64,000 bases of DNA from JAICJR01 sp963848495 (GCA_963848495.1 CAWKDV010000004.1:1550001-1614000); one strand, 5' to 3'. Counted from the stretch's first letter, positions 8,699-17,729 are shown. Notes: generated by a model from the sequence alone, not told the origin. Numbers and translations: made by a program.

Positions 8699-9668
8699 CG
8701 CTTACTCGCAGCGCGCCCCGCAGGGCCTCGATCCGCTCCTCGCTCATGCGTACCGAGGAGCGCGCCTCGGGCACGAGGAAGTCGGCCGCGTGGTAGACGC
8801 CGGGGTAGACGTGCAGCTCGGCGGACACGCCGGCGCGTAGGAGCCGCGCCGCGTAGTGGATGTCCTCGTCGCGGAAGACGTCGAGGTCGCCCACCTGGAT
8901 CAGCGTCGGTGGCAGTCCGGAGAGGTCGTCCGCCCGCGCGGGCGCTGCGTAGCCATCCACGTCGTCGCCGCCCGCCAGCTCGCCGAGCAGCGCGTCCCAG
9001 CCGGCGCGGGTGTGCTCGAGGGTCCAGCTCAGGCTGTCCGGGAACTCGGCCATCGACGCCGTGGCGCAGCGGTCGTCGAGCATCGGATAGACGAGCAGCT
9101 GGAACACGGGCGCCGGGCCGCCCCGGTCCCGCGCCAGAAGGGCGACGGCAGTGGCCAGGTTGCCTCCCGCGCTGCCCCCGCCGACGGCGATGCGAGCCGA
9201 ATCGACACCCAGCCCGTCCGCTGTCTCCGCCACCCAGACGAGCGCCGCGTAGCAGTCCTCGAGCGGCGCGGGATAGGGATGCTCCGGCGCCAGCCGGTAC
9301 TCGACCGAGGCCACGACGCAGGGGACCTGCTCGGCGAGGGCGTCCGAGCCGAGCTCGTCCTGCTCGGGCGCGCCGAAGACCATGCCGCCGCCGTGGATCC
9401 AGACCAGGCATGGGAGCGGCTCGGTGGCGTCAGCCGGCCGGTAGATGCGCACTCGCACGTCGCCGTTCGGGCCGGGCGCCGTCCGGTCCTCACGCAGCAC
9501 GCGGTCGTTCGGCGGGCTCTCGGCCAGCACCGAAGCAGCCGTCTCCCGGGCCAGGCGTCGCACGGTGCCGATGTGGTCGCCGCGCAGCTCGTGGCCGGTC
9601 AGCTCGATCGCCTCGAAGGCAGCCAGCCCATCGCGCAGCTCCGGATCGACGCGCTCCAAGAACCCCAT
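8676..9668 (-). CDS. Alpha/beta hydrolase, hormone-sensitive-lipase family esterase
   Basis: A 330-residue cytoplasmic esterase. The HSL signature HGGGMVFG forms the oxyanion hole, the nucleophile elbow is GGSAGG, the acid is probably in GDLDVFRDED, and the catalytic His is in YPGVYHAADF. It would hydrolyse short-chain esters. The ATG at 9668 is preceded by GGAGGAG at good spacing; residues further upstream are arginine-rich and not part of the family. It stands alone, divergent from the prepilin gene. The natural substrate is unknown. Confidence 0.9.
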   Translation of the reverse strand: MGFLERVDPELRDGLAAFEAIELTGHELRGDHIGTVRRLARETAASVLAESPPNDRVLREDRTAPGPNGDVRVRIYRPADATEPLPCLVWIHGGGMVFGAPEQDELGSDALAEQVPCVVASVEYRLAPEHPYPAPLEDCYAALVWVAETADGLGVDSARIAVGGGSAGGNLATAVALLARDRGGPAPVFQLLVYPMLDDRCATASMAEFPDSLSWTLEHTRAGWDALLGELAGGDDVDGYAAPARADDLSGLPPTLIQVGDLDVFRDEDIHYAARLLRAGVSAELHVYPGVYHAADFLVPEARSSVRMSEERIEALRGALRVSARPVPGP

Positions 9669-9688
9669 CCCACTCCTCCGCGTTCGCT

Positions 9689-9760
9689 GTCGGGCAAACC
9701 TATCCGACCCAAACCGACGCAAAGCTGCACCGCCATGCCCGTTTCGCCCGACTGGCCGCA
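9689..9760 (+). promoter_or_regulatory. Possible c-di-GMP-I (GEMM) aptamer-like leader of the prepilin gene
   Basis: Two exact matches to conserved core strings of the GEMM-I aptamer occur in the right order: GGGCAAACC at 9692-9700 and GACGCAAAGC at 9716-9725, 15 bases apart (about 14 in known examples). The downstream genes are a prepilin and a GGDEF-EAL protein, a fitting context. Against it, the P2 stem with a GNRA loop and the 3' closing strand are not obvious by eye. It may be a degenerate or variant aptamer, or chance. Confidence 0.3.
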
Positions 9761-9810
9761 CAGTGGCTCCAATGGGACCACGGCGGGTCCCGACGAGGAG
9801 GGGATCAGGG

Positions 9811-10224
9811 ATGCTGCGGACGCGTATTCAGTCGGAGGAGAGCGGGTTCAGCCTCATCGAGCTGCTTGTGGTGATGCTGGTGATCGCCATCCTCGCCGCG
9901 ATCGCGCTGCCCAACTTCCTCGGCCAGACCACCAAGGGCAGGGACGCCGACGCGAAGGCCAACGCCCGCAACATGGTGAGCCAGCTCGAGTCGTGCTTCG
10001 TCGATCAGAGCAGCTACACGGGCAGCGGCCCGGGCTCGAGCTGCCTGAGCGGCAACACCGGCCTGACGATCGGCACGGCCGCCGGCCAGGTGAACGTCTC
10101 CGGCGTCGGCGCCAACGCCTACACCGTCACGGCCAAGTCCGGGTCGGGAGCCGCCTACACGATCACCAAGAGCGGGGGCACACTCACCCGCTCCTGCACG
10201 AGCTGCGCCGGCGGCAGCTGGTAG
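9811..10224 (+). CDS. Type IV prepilin-like protein
   Basis: A 137-residue protein with a short basic leader (MLRTRIQSEESG) followed by FSLIELLVVMLVIAILAAIALP. This is a class III prepilin signal cut after Gly by a PilD-type peptidase, with Glu at mature position 5. The C-terminal region has Ser/Gly/Thr-rich strands and four cysteines (one pair SCTSC at the end), suggesting disulfide-stabilised subunits like PilA/PulG. GAGG lies upstream of the ATG. It may be assembled into a pilus retracted by the PilT encoded at 54002-55126. No assembly ATPase PilB, PilC or PilD is in the window. Confidence 0.88.
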   Translation: MLRTRIQSEESGFSLIELLVVMLVIAILAAIALPNFLGQTTKGRDADAKANARNMVSQLESCFVDQSSYTGSGPGSSCLSGNTGLTIGTAAGQVNVSGVGANAYTVTAKSGSGAAYTITKSGGTLTRSCTSCAGGSW

Positions 10225-10293
10225 CTACGTATCTGCCCTTAACACAGAACGCGCTGAGTTAAAGGCGCCCGGGGATTCTGCCGAACCACTCAC

Positions 10294-12249
10294 ATGCCCC
10301 TAGGCGCACGCCTACGTGCCCAGAGCCGGCTAACTCTCTTCTTCGGGGCATGCCTGGCCCTCAGCCTCTGCCTGATCGCCTTGGCCGGAAGCGCGATCGC
10401 GCGTCTGTGCGCCAACGCCATCGAGGACCAGAGCAGCGCCGATGCCCGGTCGAGAGCGGCGCAGGTTGTGGCCCGCGTCGAGCGCGACGCCGGCGGCCCG
10501 CTGGCAGCCGGCTCGGCGACGCGGCTGAGCACCGCGGTGCGCCGCGCGGTCGCCCCCGGCGAGGCCGCGATCACGGTCGCCGACTCGACCGGACGGATCC
10601 TCTATCCGGCGCAGCTGGGCCAGAGCCTGGCCCTGACGCCTTCCATTGTCCGGCTCGCCAGGCCGAATGGCGGCGCCGGACGGGTCATGCGCAGCGCCGG
10701 CTCGCCCGCCCGGTCGCTCGACTTCTTCTTCGCGCGCCCGGGTGGAATCGTCGGGATCTCACTGCCGTACGAGCCGATCGCCGCCCGGACGGACGCCGCC
10801 ACGGATCGCATCAAGCGCGTCGTGCTCGGCAGCCTCCTGATCGTCCTCGTGGGGCTCTGGCTGGTGGCGGCGCGAGTGTGGACGCGGATCCGGCGAGAGC
10901 TGAAGCGGCGCGAGGAGCTGGGCAACCGAGATCCGCTCACCGGGCTGCCCAACCGGGAGCAGCTTCAGGACCTCGTCCACCAGGCGATCGTCGCCTCCCG
11001 GCGAAGCCGCATGCGCGTCGCGCTCATGCTGATGGACCTCAACTCCTTCAAGGAGATCAACGACACGCTGGGCCATCACAACGGCGACCGTGTCCTGCAG
11101 CAGCTCGCCGGCCGGCTGAGGAGCGTGTTGCGGGAGAACGAGACGATCGCGCGCCTCGGCGGTGACGAGTTCGCCATCCTCGTGCCGGCCTTCGGCGACG
11201 AGAGCGAGGTCGTGGCCGTGGCCGAGCGGATCCAGAAGGCCCTCGAGGAGCCGTTCGTCACCGCCGGGCTCGCCCTGGAGGTGGACGCCAGCATCGGCAT
11301 CGCGCTCTTCCCCGACCACGGCGACCGGGTGGCACAGCTGCTCCGCGCCGCGGACGTGGCGATGTACCTCGGCAAGGAGTCCCTCGCCGGCTACACGTTC
11401 TTCAGCCCAGCGTCCGACCAACCCGACGACGGCGGTAAGCGACTGACGCTGATCGGCGAGCTGAGGAGCGCGCTGGAGCGGCGCGAGCTGGTGCTCTACT
11501 ACCAGCCGAAGGTCGAGCTCCCGGGCGGGCAGGTGGCGGGTGTCGAGGCGCTGGTGCGCTGGCAGCATCACCGCGGCGGCCTGCTGACGCCCGACGAGTT
11601 CATCCCGCTGCTCGAGCAGTCCAGCCTGCTGCGCGAGGTCACGCTGCACCTGGTCGAGAGCGCCCTGCGCGACTGCGGCGCCTGGCGTGTGCGCGGTCAC
11701 GACCTCACGGTCGCGGTCAACCTCTCGATGCGCAACCTGCTCGACTCGCAGCTCCCCGCCGAGCTCAGCACGCTCGTCCGCACGCTCGGCCTCACGCCCG
11801 ACTGCCTCGAGCTGGAGATCACCGAGAGCATGCTGATGTCAGACCCCGAGCGCATCATGCGCGTCTGCAACAGCCTGCGGCGGCACGGGTTCAAGCTCAC
11901 CGTGGACGACTTCGGCACGGGCTACTCGTCGCTTGCCTACCTGCAGCGGCTTCCCGTCACCGCCCTGAAGGTCGACAAGTCGTTCGTCACCGCGATGGAC
12001 GAGGCAGACGGCGACAGTGCCACGATCGTCCGGTCGACCGTGGACCTCGCCCATAACCTGGGGCTGGCGGTGGTCGCCGAGGGCGTGGAGACCGAGGCGA
12101 CCTACAACAGGCTGGCGTCACTCGGATGCGACATGGTCCAGGGCTACCTCGTGAGCCGCCCGATGCCGCAGGACCAGCTGCTCGCGTGGCTCGATCGCTA
12201 CGCGTCCAGCCCCGCCAACCAGCAGACCGCCGTAAGCGCCCTGGGGTAG
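10294..12249 (+). CDS. Membrane GGDEF-EAL protein (c-di-GMP synthase/phosphodiesterase)
   Basis: A 651-residue membrane protein. A hydrophobic helix at about 13-35 and another at about 173-195 bracket an extracytoplasmic sensor domain. A GGDEF domain follows (about 205-365, intact active site ARLGGDEFAIL near 289), then an EAL domain (about 385-635) with GVEALVRWQHH, the DDFGTGYSSL loop and KVDKSFV. Both catalytic sites look intact, so it could make or degrade c-di-GMP. It lies 69 bases after the prepilin, suggesting a link to pilus control. The last residues abut the convergent cupin gene by 5 bases. Confidence 0.93.
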   Translation: MPLGARLRAQSRLTLFFGACLALSLCLIALAGSAIARLCANAIEDQSSADARSRAAQVVARVERDAGGPLAAGSATRLSTAVRRAVAPGEAAITVADSTGRILYPAQLGQSLALTPSIVRLARPNGGAGRVMRSAGSPARSLDFFFARPGGIVGISLPYEPIAARTDAATDRIKRVVLGSLLIVLVGLWLVAARVWTRIRRELKRREELGNRDPLTGLPNREQLQDLVHQAIVASRRSRMRVALMLMDLNSFKEINDTLGHHNGDRVLQQLAGRLRSVLRENETIARLGGDEFAILVPAFGDESEVVAVAERIQKALEEPFVTAGLALEVDASIGIALFPDHGDRVAQLLRAADVAMYLGKESLAGYTFFSPASDQPDDGGKRLTLIGELRSALERRELVLYYQPKVELPGGQVAGVEALVRWQHHRGGLLTPDEFIPLLEQSSLLREVTLHLVESALRDCGAWRVRGHDLTVAVNLSMRNLLDSQLPAELSTLVRTLGLTPDCLELEITESMLMSDPERIMRVCNSLRRHGFKLTVDDFGTGYSSLAYLQRLPVTALKVDKSFVTAMDEADGDSATIVRSTVDLAHNLGLAVVAEGVETEATYNRLASLGCDMVQGYLVSRPMPQDQLLAWLDRYASSPANQQTAVSALG

Positions 12250-12254
12250 AGCGC

Positions 12255-12653
12255 TCAGGGCCAGCCGAGCAGCTCGCTGTCGTGGTCCCTGAAGACCTCT
12301 TCGGGGCTGCGGCCGTCACCCGAGTGGAGAGCGTCGATCAGCGCCTTGATCCGCGGCGTCATCGCCAGCAGGTAGCGCGCCGGCTCCGGGCGCGGGTTCC
12401 AGAACGTGTGAGGCGTGCCGCGCGGTGCAAGAGCCGCGCCACCCGCCTCCACCTCGAACTCGTCGTCGTCCAGCCGGAACGCAAGCGTCCCCTCGAGCAC
12501 GTACCACGCCTCGTCGTCGGCGCGGTGGACGTGCAGCGGTGCGATGTACAGCGGCGGATCGCCGCCACCGGCCTGGGCGCGCCACTCCACCAGCACGAGC
12601 TGCGAGCCGGCAGGCGCCAACTCGTTCCCCGCGAGCGGGTTGGCGACGAGCAT
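12255..12653 (-). CDS. Cupin-domain protein
   Basis: A 132-residue single-domain cupin. Motif 1 is PLHVHRADDEAWYVLEG (two His and a Glu as metal ligands) and motif 2 is LAPRGTPHTFWNP (third His). Small cupins of this type bind a divalent metal and act as oxygenases, isomerases or sensors; the substrate is not evident. The ATG at 12653 overlaps the stop of the GMC oxidoreductase gene (TGATG), so the two are translationally coupled and may act on the same compound. Confidence 0.85.
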   Translation of the reverse strand: MLVANPLAGNELAPAGSQLVLVEWRAQAGGGDPPLYIAPLHVHRADDEAWYVLEGTLAFRLDDDEFEVEAGGAALAPRGTPHTFWNPRPEPARYLLAMTPRIKALIDALHSGDGRSPEEVFRDHDSELLGWP

Positions 12654-14635
12654 CAGCCCGCCTTGACGATCTCCCCTGCGGTGCGGTGGGCCAGCGACAT
12701 GATCGAGATCATCGGGTTGACGCCCGGCGCGGTGGGGAACGCCGACGCGTCGCCGATCCACACGCCCTTCGTGTCGTGCAGCTCGCCGCGGCCGTCAGCC
12801 ACCGACTCGGCCGGGTCGCTGCCCATGCGGCACGAGCAGAGCTGGTGCGCCGTGTAGACCGGTACGTCGTTTGCGTCGTAGGAGGCGTTCTCGATCGCGC
12901 TGAGGAAGGCGTCGAAGTCCTCGCCCTGCCGCCAGCGCACCGGCTCGGTGTGCAGGGTGAAGATCTCGCGCGCCCCAGCGGCCCGCTGGAGCTTGGCCAG
13001 CTCCACGTGACTGCGCACCACCAGGCGGCGATCCACCTCGTCGTCTAGCTCCCAGCGCACCACGGCGCGGCCGTGGGCGTCGATCGCCACCTCGCCCTCG
13101 CCATGGTCGCGCGCGACCGTGATGAAGGGCGCCGTCTGGCGCAGGTTCGTGCCGTAGTCGAGCTTGTGCTGCGCGCCGTCCTCGAACGGCCAGCCCGTGG
13201 CCACGAGTGCCGGCGCGGTGGGCACCCCCTCGATCAGGAAGCCCCAGTCGCCCTCGAGCTCGTGGAACTGGTACGAGACGGCCGACTGCGCCTGGCCCAC
13301 CCAGGGCTCGGTCTCCTCGTCGTAGATGCCCTGGACGATGATCGCGGGGTGCAAGCGCAGGTGCTTGCCCGCCGCCGGGCCGCCGATGCCGCTGCGGAGC
13401 AGCAGTGCTGGCGACTCCACGGAGCCCGCCGCGACGACCACCGTGGGCGCCTCGACCGTGAGCTTCGTGGTGGACCCGTCTGCGTGCGTGACCGTGGCCT
13501 CGACGCCCGTCGCCTGGCCGTCCGAGCTCAGCACCCGGTCGGCCCGGGCACCCACCACGAAGCGGGCGCCGGCGTCCGAGGCGTCCTGCAGGTAGGTCTT
13601 GAGCGTCGACTGCTTGCAGCCGCGCTGGCAGCCCGTGTAGCAGTAGCCGCAGGTGGCCGGGTCGTCGCAGGTGGCGTCGGCGTTGCGCGTGATCGGCTTC
13701 CAGGGGAAGCCCGAGCTCTCGATCCCCTTGATCATCTTCTGGTGCGGCCCGTTCTGGTGAGTGGCCTCGACGTTGACCGACAGGCGGTTCCAGACCGCGT
13801 CGATGTGCTGCTCGTACTCGAGCTGGTCGAGCCCGTCGAGGCCCGCCTCTGTCCACTCGCGGCGGATGTGCTCCGGCGTGCGGATGCAGTTCATGTAGTT
13901 GACGACCGTGCCGCCGCCGAGCGTCGCGCCCGCCAGCACCGAGATCGAGCCGCTCTCGGAGCCGATCAGCCCGCCGCCGAGGAACAGCTCGAGGCTGCCG
14001 GGCAGTTCGAGCTGCTTGAAGTCCTGCTCATTGCGGTAGCCGCCCTGCTCGAGCACCAGCACCGACTTGCCGGCCTTCTGCAGCTCGGCCGCGAGCACGC
14101 CGCCGCCGGCGCCCGAGCCGACCACGCAGACGTCGGCCGTGAGCGTGGCCTCCGCGCCCGACACCTGCAGGGTGGCGATCGTCTTCGGCGCCTGCTCCGC
14201 GCTCGGCGGCGCCGAGATCGGGCCGGGGTAGCCGATCGCCTCCCAGTTCGGGTTGCGCCCCTGCTCGTCGGGCAGCGCGTAGAAGAACAGCAGCGTGAGG
14301 TTCTTGAAGACCTTCACGCCGAGCTTGGCCTCCGGCCCCGAGGCCGCGACCTGCTTGAGCGCGACGGTGCGCAGCTCGAGCGGCAGCGACGCGAAGTCGT
14401 GCTGCGCGAGGCCGTCAAGCAGGGCGGCGAAGCCCGCGATGTCGTCCGGCAGCATCGCCTGCGCCATCAGCCCCTCGATCTGGGCGGCGATCGCCATGTC
14501 GCCCGCCGAGCGGGCCATGAAGGCCCTCATGGCCTCGTCGTCGCCGTCGTACTCCGCGGAGGGCACGATGGTGTCGCAGAGCGCCTCGAGCGTCCGCCGC
14601 TGCGTTTCGTTCAAGACGCCAGCCATGACTGCCAT
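12653..14635 (-). CDS. GMC-family FAD oxidoreductase (long-chain alcohol oxidase-like)
   Basis: A 660-residue oxidoreductase. Residues about 1-150 form an N-terminal helical extension resembling the gluconate 2-dehydrogenase subunit 3 or fatty-alcohol-oxidase type. VCVVGSGAGGGVLAAEL near 170 is the FAD-binding Rossmann motif, and GATLGGGTVVNYMN is the GMC flavin loop. A Cys-rich segment CDDPATCGYCYTGCQRGC lies near 320, and the C-terminal GVNPMISIMSLAHRTA carries the GMC signature with the catalytic His region upstream (TAHQLCSCRMG). The ATG at 14635 has GGAGAGG about ten bases upstream; an ATG three codons in is an alternative. The likely reaction is alcohol to aldehyde oxidation. It is divergent from the acyl-CoA dehydrogenase. 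Confidence 0.88.
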   Translation of the reverse strand: MAVMAGVLNETQRRTLEALCDTIVPSAEYDGDDEAMRAFMARSAGDMAIAAQIEGLMAQAMLPDDIAGFAALLDGLAQHDFASLPLELRTVALKQVAASGPEAKLGVKVFKNLTLLFFYALPDEQGRNPNWEAIGYPGPISAPPSAEQAPKTIATLQVSGAEATLTADVCVVGSGAGGGVLAAELQKAGKSVLVLEQGGYRNEQDFKQLELPGSLELFLGGGLIGSESGSISVLAGATLGGGTVVNYMNCIRTPEHIRREWTEAGLDGLDQLEYEQHIDAVWNRLSVNVEATHQNGPHQKMIKGIESSGFPWKPITRNADATCDDPATCGYCYTGCQRGCKQSTLKTYLQDASDAGARFVVGARADRVLSSDGQATGVEATVTHADGSTTKLTVEAPTVVVAAGSVESPALLLRSGIGGPAAGKHLRLHPAIIVQGIYDEETEPWVGQAQSAVSYQFHELEGDWGFLIEGVPTAPALVATGWPFEDGAQHKLDYGTNLRQTAPFITVARDHGEGEVAIDAHGRAVVRWELDDEVDRRLVVRSHVELAKLQRAAGAREIFTLHTEPVRWRQGEDFDAFLSAIENASYDANDVPVYTAHQLCSCRMGSDPAESVADGRGELHDTKGVWIGDASAFPTAPGVNPMISIMSLAHRTAGEIVKAG

Positions 14636-14701
14636 TTCGACTACCCCTCTCCTCTATGACTCGGGCGTCATCCTAACCCCGCCCACTACACTCCGCGCGC
14701 T

Positions 14702-15835
14702 TTGGACTTCGAACTCTCCGACGAGCAGCGCGACATCCAGCGGCTGGTGCGCGACTTCGCGCGCCAGGAGGTGCGGCCGGTGGCCGAGGAGCTCGACCGC
14801 GAGCACCGCTTCCCGTATGAGATCGTGGAGAAGCTGGCCGGGCTCGGGCTGATGGGCATGCCGTTCCCGCAGGAGTACGGCGGCGGCGGCACCGACAACC
14901 TCTCCTACGCGATCGCCGTCGAGGAGTTGGCGCGCGTCGACTCGTCGGTGGCGATCACGATGGCCGCGCACACCTCGCTCGGCACCTGGCCGATGTTCGC
15001 GTTCGGCTCCGAGGAGCAGAAGCGGGAGTGGCTGCCGCAGCTCTGCAGCGGGCAGCGCCTCGGCGCCTTCGGGCTCACCGAGCCGGAGGCGGGCAGCGAC
15101 GCCGGCAACACGCGCACCAGCGCTCGCCTCGAGGACGGGGACTGGGTGATCGACGGCGCCAAGCAGTTCATCACCAACGCCGGCACCGACATCTCCGGCT
15201 GCGTGACGATCACCGCGCGCACCGGCCCGGACGAGGTCTCGAACATCATCGTCCCGAACGGCACGCCCGGATACGAGGTGGAGCCGCCCTACCGCAAGAT
15301 GGGCTGGAACGCCTCGGACACGCGCCCGCTCGCGTTCTCCGGCTGCCGGGTGCCGGCAGAGAACCTGCTCGGCCCGCGCGGCATGGGCTTCAAGCAGTTC
15401 CTCCAGACGCTCGACGGCGGGCGCATCGGCGTGGCGGCCATGGGCGTGGGCCTGGCACAGGGCGCGCTCGACGAGGCGCTGGCATACGCCAAGCAGCGGA
15501 TCGCCTTCGGGCAGCCGATCTCGAAGTACCAGGCGATCCAGATGAAGCTCGCCGACATGGCCACCGAGATCGAGGGGGCGCGGCTCATGACGTGGAAGGC
15601 GGCCGTGCTGAAGGACCGCGGCGAGACCTTCACGCTCACGGCGGCGATGGCCAAGCTGAAGACGGGGCGCCTGGCCGTGCGCGCCGCCGAGGAGGCCGTG
15701 CAGATCCATGGCGGCTACGGCTACATCGAGGAGTACCCCGTCTGCCGCTTCTACCGCGACGCCAAGATCCTCACGATCGGCGAGGGCACCGACGAGGTGC
15801 AGCAGATGGTGATCGCCCGCGCGCTGGGGGCGTAG
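14702..15835 (+). CDS. Acyl-CoA dehydrogenase
   Basis: A 377-residue protein of normal family length, MDFELSDEQRDIQRLVRDFA onward. It has GAFGLTEPEAGSDAG and FITNAG flavin/substrate motifs, RIAFGQPISKYQAIQ, the C-terminal IHGGYGYIEEYPVCR, and the catalytic-base region GEGTDEVQQM. It performs the FAD-dependent alpha,beta-dehydrogenation of an acyl-CoA in beta-oxidation or branched amino-acid breakdown. The start is a TTG at 14702 with no ribosome-binding site. A TACACT -10-like hexamer at 14687-14692 would place transcription start near the TTG, so the message may be leaderless. The disrupted rlmA-like gene follows directly. Confidence 0.92.
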   Translation: MDFELSDEQRDIQRLVRDFARQEVRPVAEELDREHRFPYEIVEKLAGLGLMGMPFPQEYGGGGTDNLSYAIAVEELARVDSSVAITMAAHTSLGTWPMFAFGSEEQKREWLPQLCSGQRLGAFGLTEPEAGSDAGNTRTSARLEDGDWVIDGAKQFITNAGTDISGCVTITARTGPDEVSNIIVPNGTPGYEVEPPYRKMGWNASDTRPLAFSGCRVPAENLLGPRGMGFKQFLQTLDGGRIGVAAMGVGLAQGALDEALAYAKQRIAFGQPISKYQAIQMKLADMATEIEGARLMTWKAAVLKDRGETFTLTAAMAKLKTGRLAVRAAEEAVQIHGGYGYIEEYPVCRFYRDAKILTIGEGTDEVQQMVIARALGA

Positions 15836-15839
15836 GGAG

Positions 15840-16629
15840 ACGCTCCCCGCGGCGGTCGACCGGCTCCGCTGCCCGAATTGCCACGCGGGCCTGCGGAGAG
15901 CGGGCTCGGTGCTCGCGTGCGAGTCGCGCCACAGCTTCGATCTCGCCCGGGGCGGCTGGGTCACGCTGGGCCAGACGCCACACGAGGGCGACAGCGCCGA
16001 GATGATCGAGGCCCGTGAGGCATTTCTCGGCGCGGGCCACTTCGAGCCGATCGCGGAGGCGGTGGCGGCTGCCGCCGGCCCGGCCCCTGCCTGCGCGGTC
16101 GAGCTCGGCGCCGGCACGGGCTACTACCTCGCCCGCCTGCTCGACGCCCGGCCGGCGTGTGTCGGACTTGCACTCGACGTGTCGCGGCCGGCGCTCCGCC
16201 GCGCCGTCCGCGCTCACCGCGCGCATTGCAGCGATCCGCTGCGACGTCTGGCAGGAGCTGCCGCTCCGCGACGGCTGCGCCGACGTGGTGCTGGACGTCT
16301 TCGCCCCGCGCAACGGGGCCGAGATCGCGCGAATCCTCGCGCCCGGCGGCACGCTGGTGGTCGTCACTCCCACTCCGCGGCACCTGGCCGAGCTGGCGCC
16401 GCTCGGCGCGATCTCCGTGGACGAGCGCAAGGAGGAGCGGCTCGAAGCCACACTCTCGTCCCTGACGCGTCGCGACCGGCGAGAGCTCGAGTTCGAGCTC
16501 TCGCTTCAGCCGCGAGAGGTGCTGCAGCTGCTTCGCATGGGCCCCAGCGCCCACCACTCTTCTGCGGTGATCGTCCCGCCCGGACCGCACGCGGTGACCG
16601 TGTCGGTGTACGTCGACAGCTACCGCTGA
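15840..16629 (+). pseudogene. RlmA-like 23S rRNA guanine methyltransferase, frameshifted and lacking a start codon
   Basis: Two frames together match RlmA(I/II). Frame one has the zinc-binding start CPNCHAGL ... CESRHSFDLARGGWV, then GDSAEMIEAREAFLGAGHFE, the SAM site ELGAGTGYYLARLL, and GLALDVSRPALRRA. After one extra base near 16206 the match continues in the next frame as ALTARIAAIRCDVWQELPL, FAPRNGAEIARILAPGG, TPRHLAEL and the C-terminus to 16629. In addition no ATG, GTG or TTG precedes the zinc motif after the in-frame stop at 15810; the first GTG is at 15909, inside it. Either the gene is decayed or there are indel errors. An intact enzyme would methylate 23S rRNA at the G745/G748 site. 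Confidence 0.75.
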
Positions 16630-17205
16630 CTACCAGCCGTCGAGCGTGCCGGTCTCCACCCGCACGCGCGCGATCTCGAGCCGACGCTGCTCGGCCGGCA
16701 TGAGGATGCCCTCGATCGGCGTGTAGAGCGAGACCACCTTGGCGAACTGGCGGTCGGCGAAGGCGCTGCGCGCCTCGCGCCGGGTGTCCTCGAGCTGGAG
16801 GAACTCGAGCGTCACGGTGAAACGCCGCGGGTCCTGGAGCGCGCGCTCGGCCACCTTGCGCCAGGTGTCGCCCCGGCCGCGCAGGAAGTCGTCGCAGTAG
16901 CGGGCCAGGTCCTTGTGCAGCGCGTGGAAGGAGTCGAGCGGATCCTCGGACGGCTCGGGGTAGGCGCCGCCGCCCGGTCCGAGCAGGGCGCGCATCCAGT
17001 CGTCGTGCATCACGGCGAGGCGGCCGATCTGCTGGCTCACCAGCCCGAGCGAGCTCGACACGTGGAACTCGAGCACCCGCTCGCCGCGCGAGTAGCGCCC
17101 GCAGGGGAACTCGCCGGCCCATAGCGAGTCGAACTGGAAGCCGGCGGGGCCCATCGCCCGGTCGAGGATGGCCACGCCCTCTCGGAAGGTGGCTTCGGCG
17201 TCCAT
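16630..17205 (-). CDS. Conserved-type hypothetical protein
   Basis: A 191-residue soluble protein with no family I recognise. It begins MDAEATFREGVAILDRAMGP and contains GFQFDSLWAGEFPCGRYSRG, HDDWMRALLG and many Arg/Glu/Asp residues. No signal peptide or membrane segment is visible. The ATG at 17205 follows the upstream gene by 8 bases, so it is in an operon with the membrane protein at 17214-17687. The stop abuts the stop of the rlmA-like gene on the other strand. Confidence 0.75.
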   Translation of the reverse strand: MDAEATFREGVAILDRAMGPAGFQFDSLWAGEFPCGRYSRGERVLEFHVSSSLGLVSQQIGRLAVMHDDWMRALLGPGGGAYPEPSEDPLDSFHALHKDLARYCDDFLRGRGDTWRKVAERALQDPRRFTVTLEFLQLEDTRREARSAFADRQFAKVVSLYTPIEGILMPAEQRRLEIARVRVETGTLDGW

Positions 17206-17213
17206 CGTCGGGC

Positions 17214-17687
17214 TCAGACGGGGGTCGGGCGGGGAGCGGTCCTGCCCGGACGGGCGGGGACCTGCGGCCGCTCCGGGCGCCATGGACCATGGCGGTCCAC
17301 CTGGCGCTCCAGGTCGCGCACTATGCGCTCCCAGTCGCCGCCCGGCGAGGACGGCGGCTCGGGGTCCCTCCCGCCTCCGCCGTCGTCATCGTCGTCGTGG
17401 TCCTGGCCGCCCTCGCGGCGGGACCAGAAGCTGAGGCCCGAGAGCGGCCCGCCGACGCCCAGCGCGACCAGCGACAGCGGGCGCGGCAGCACGAACGCGC
17501 CGAGCAGCACGAGCAGCACCCCGAACCAGCCGAGCGACAGCACCCGCCAGTAGTGGCGGGCCGCGATCCGGCGCGCCCGCAGCGACGACGCGAGCAGCGC
17601 TCCGCTCACGAACGGCGTTGCCAGCCAAAGTGGTGCGAGTACGAGCAATGCGTGACGGGATCCGGGATCAGGATTCCCCCCGGTCAT
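17214..17687 (-). CDS. Small membrane protein with Asp-rich linker, unknown function
   Basis: A 157-residue protein with three likely membrane segments (about residues 13-33, 48-66 and 70-88) and a cytoplasmic tail. The tail starts with a run of five Asp and four Gly, then a Pro/Arg-rich C-terminus (GPWRPERPQVPARPGR). It sits 8 bases upstream of the hypothetical gene 16630-17205. I cannot assign a function; the pattern is that of lineage-specific actinobacterial membrane proteins. Confidence 0.65.
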   Translation of the reverse strand: MTGGNPDPGSRHALLVLAPLWLATPFVSGALLASSLRARRIAARHYWRVLSLGWFGVLLVLLGAFVLPRPLSLVALGVGGPLSGLSFWSRREGGQDHDDDDDGGGGRDPEPPSSPGGDWERIVRDLERQVDRHGPWRPERPQVPARPGRTAPRPTPV

Positions 17688-17729
17688 CGGCAGCCCAGCC
17701 CCGACTCTGTAGGGAAATTCGGGGGTGTT

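Noticed and set aside
13073..14659. Long plus-strand frame antisense to the GMC oxidoreductase
   Set aside because: It is a mirror of the real gene with Arg/Ala/Val-rich composition and no family resemblance.
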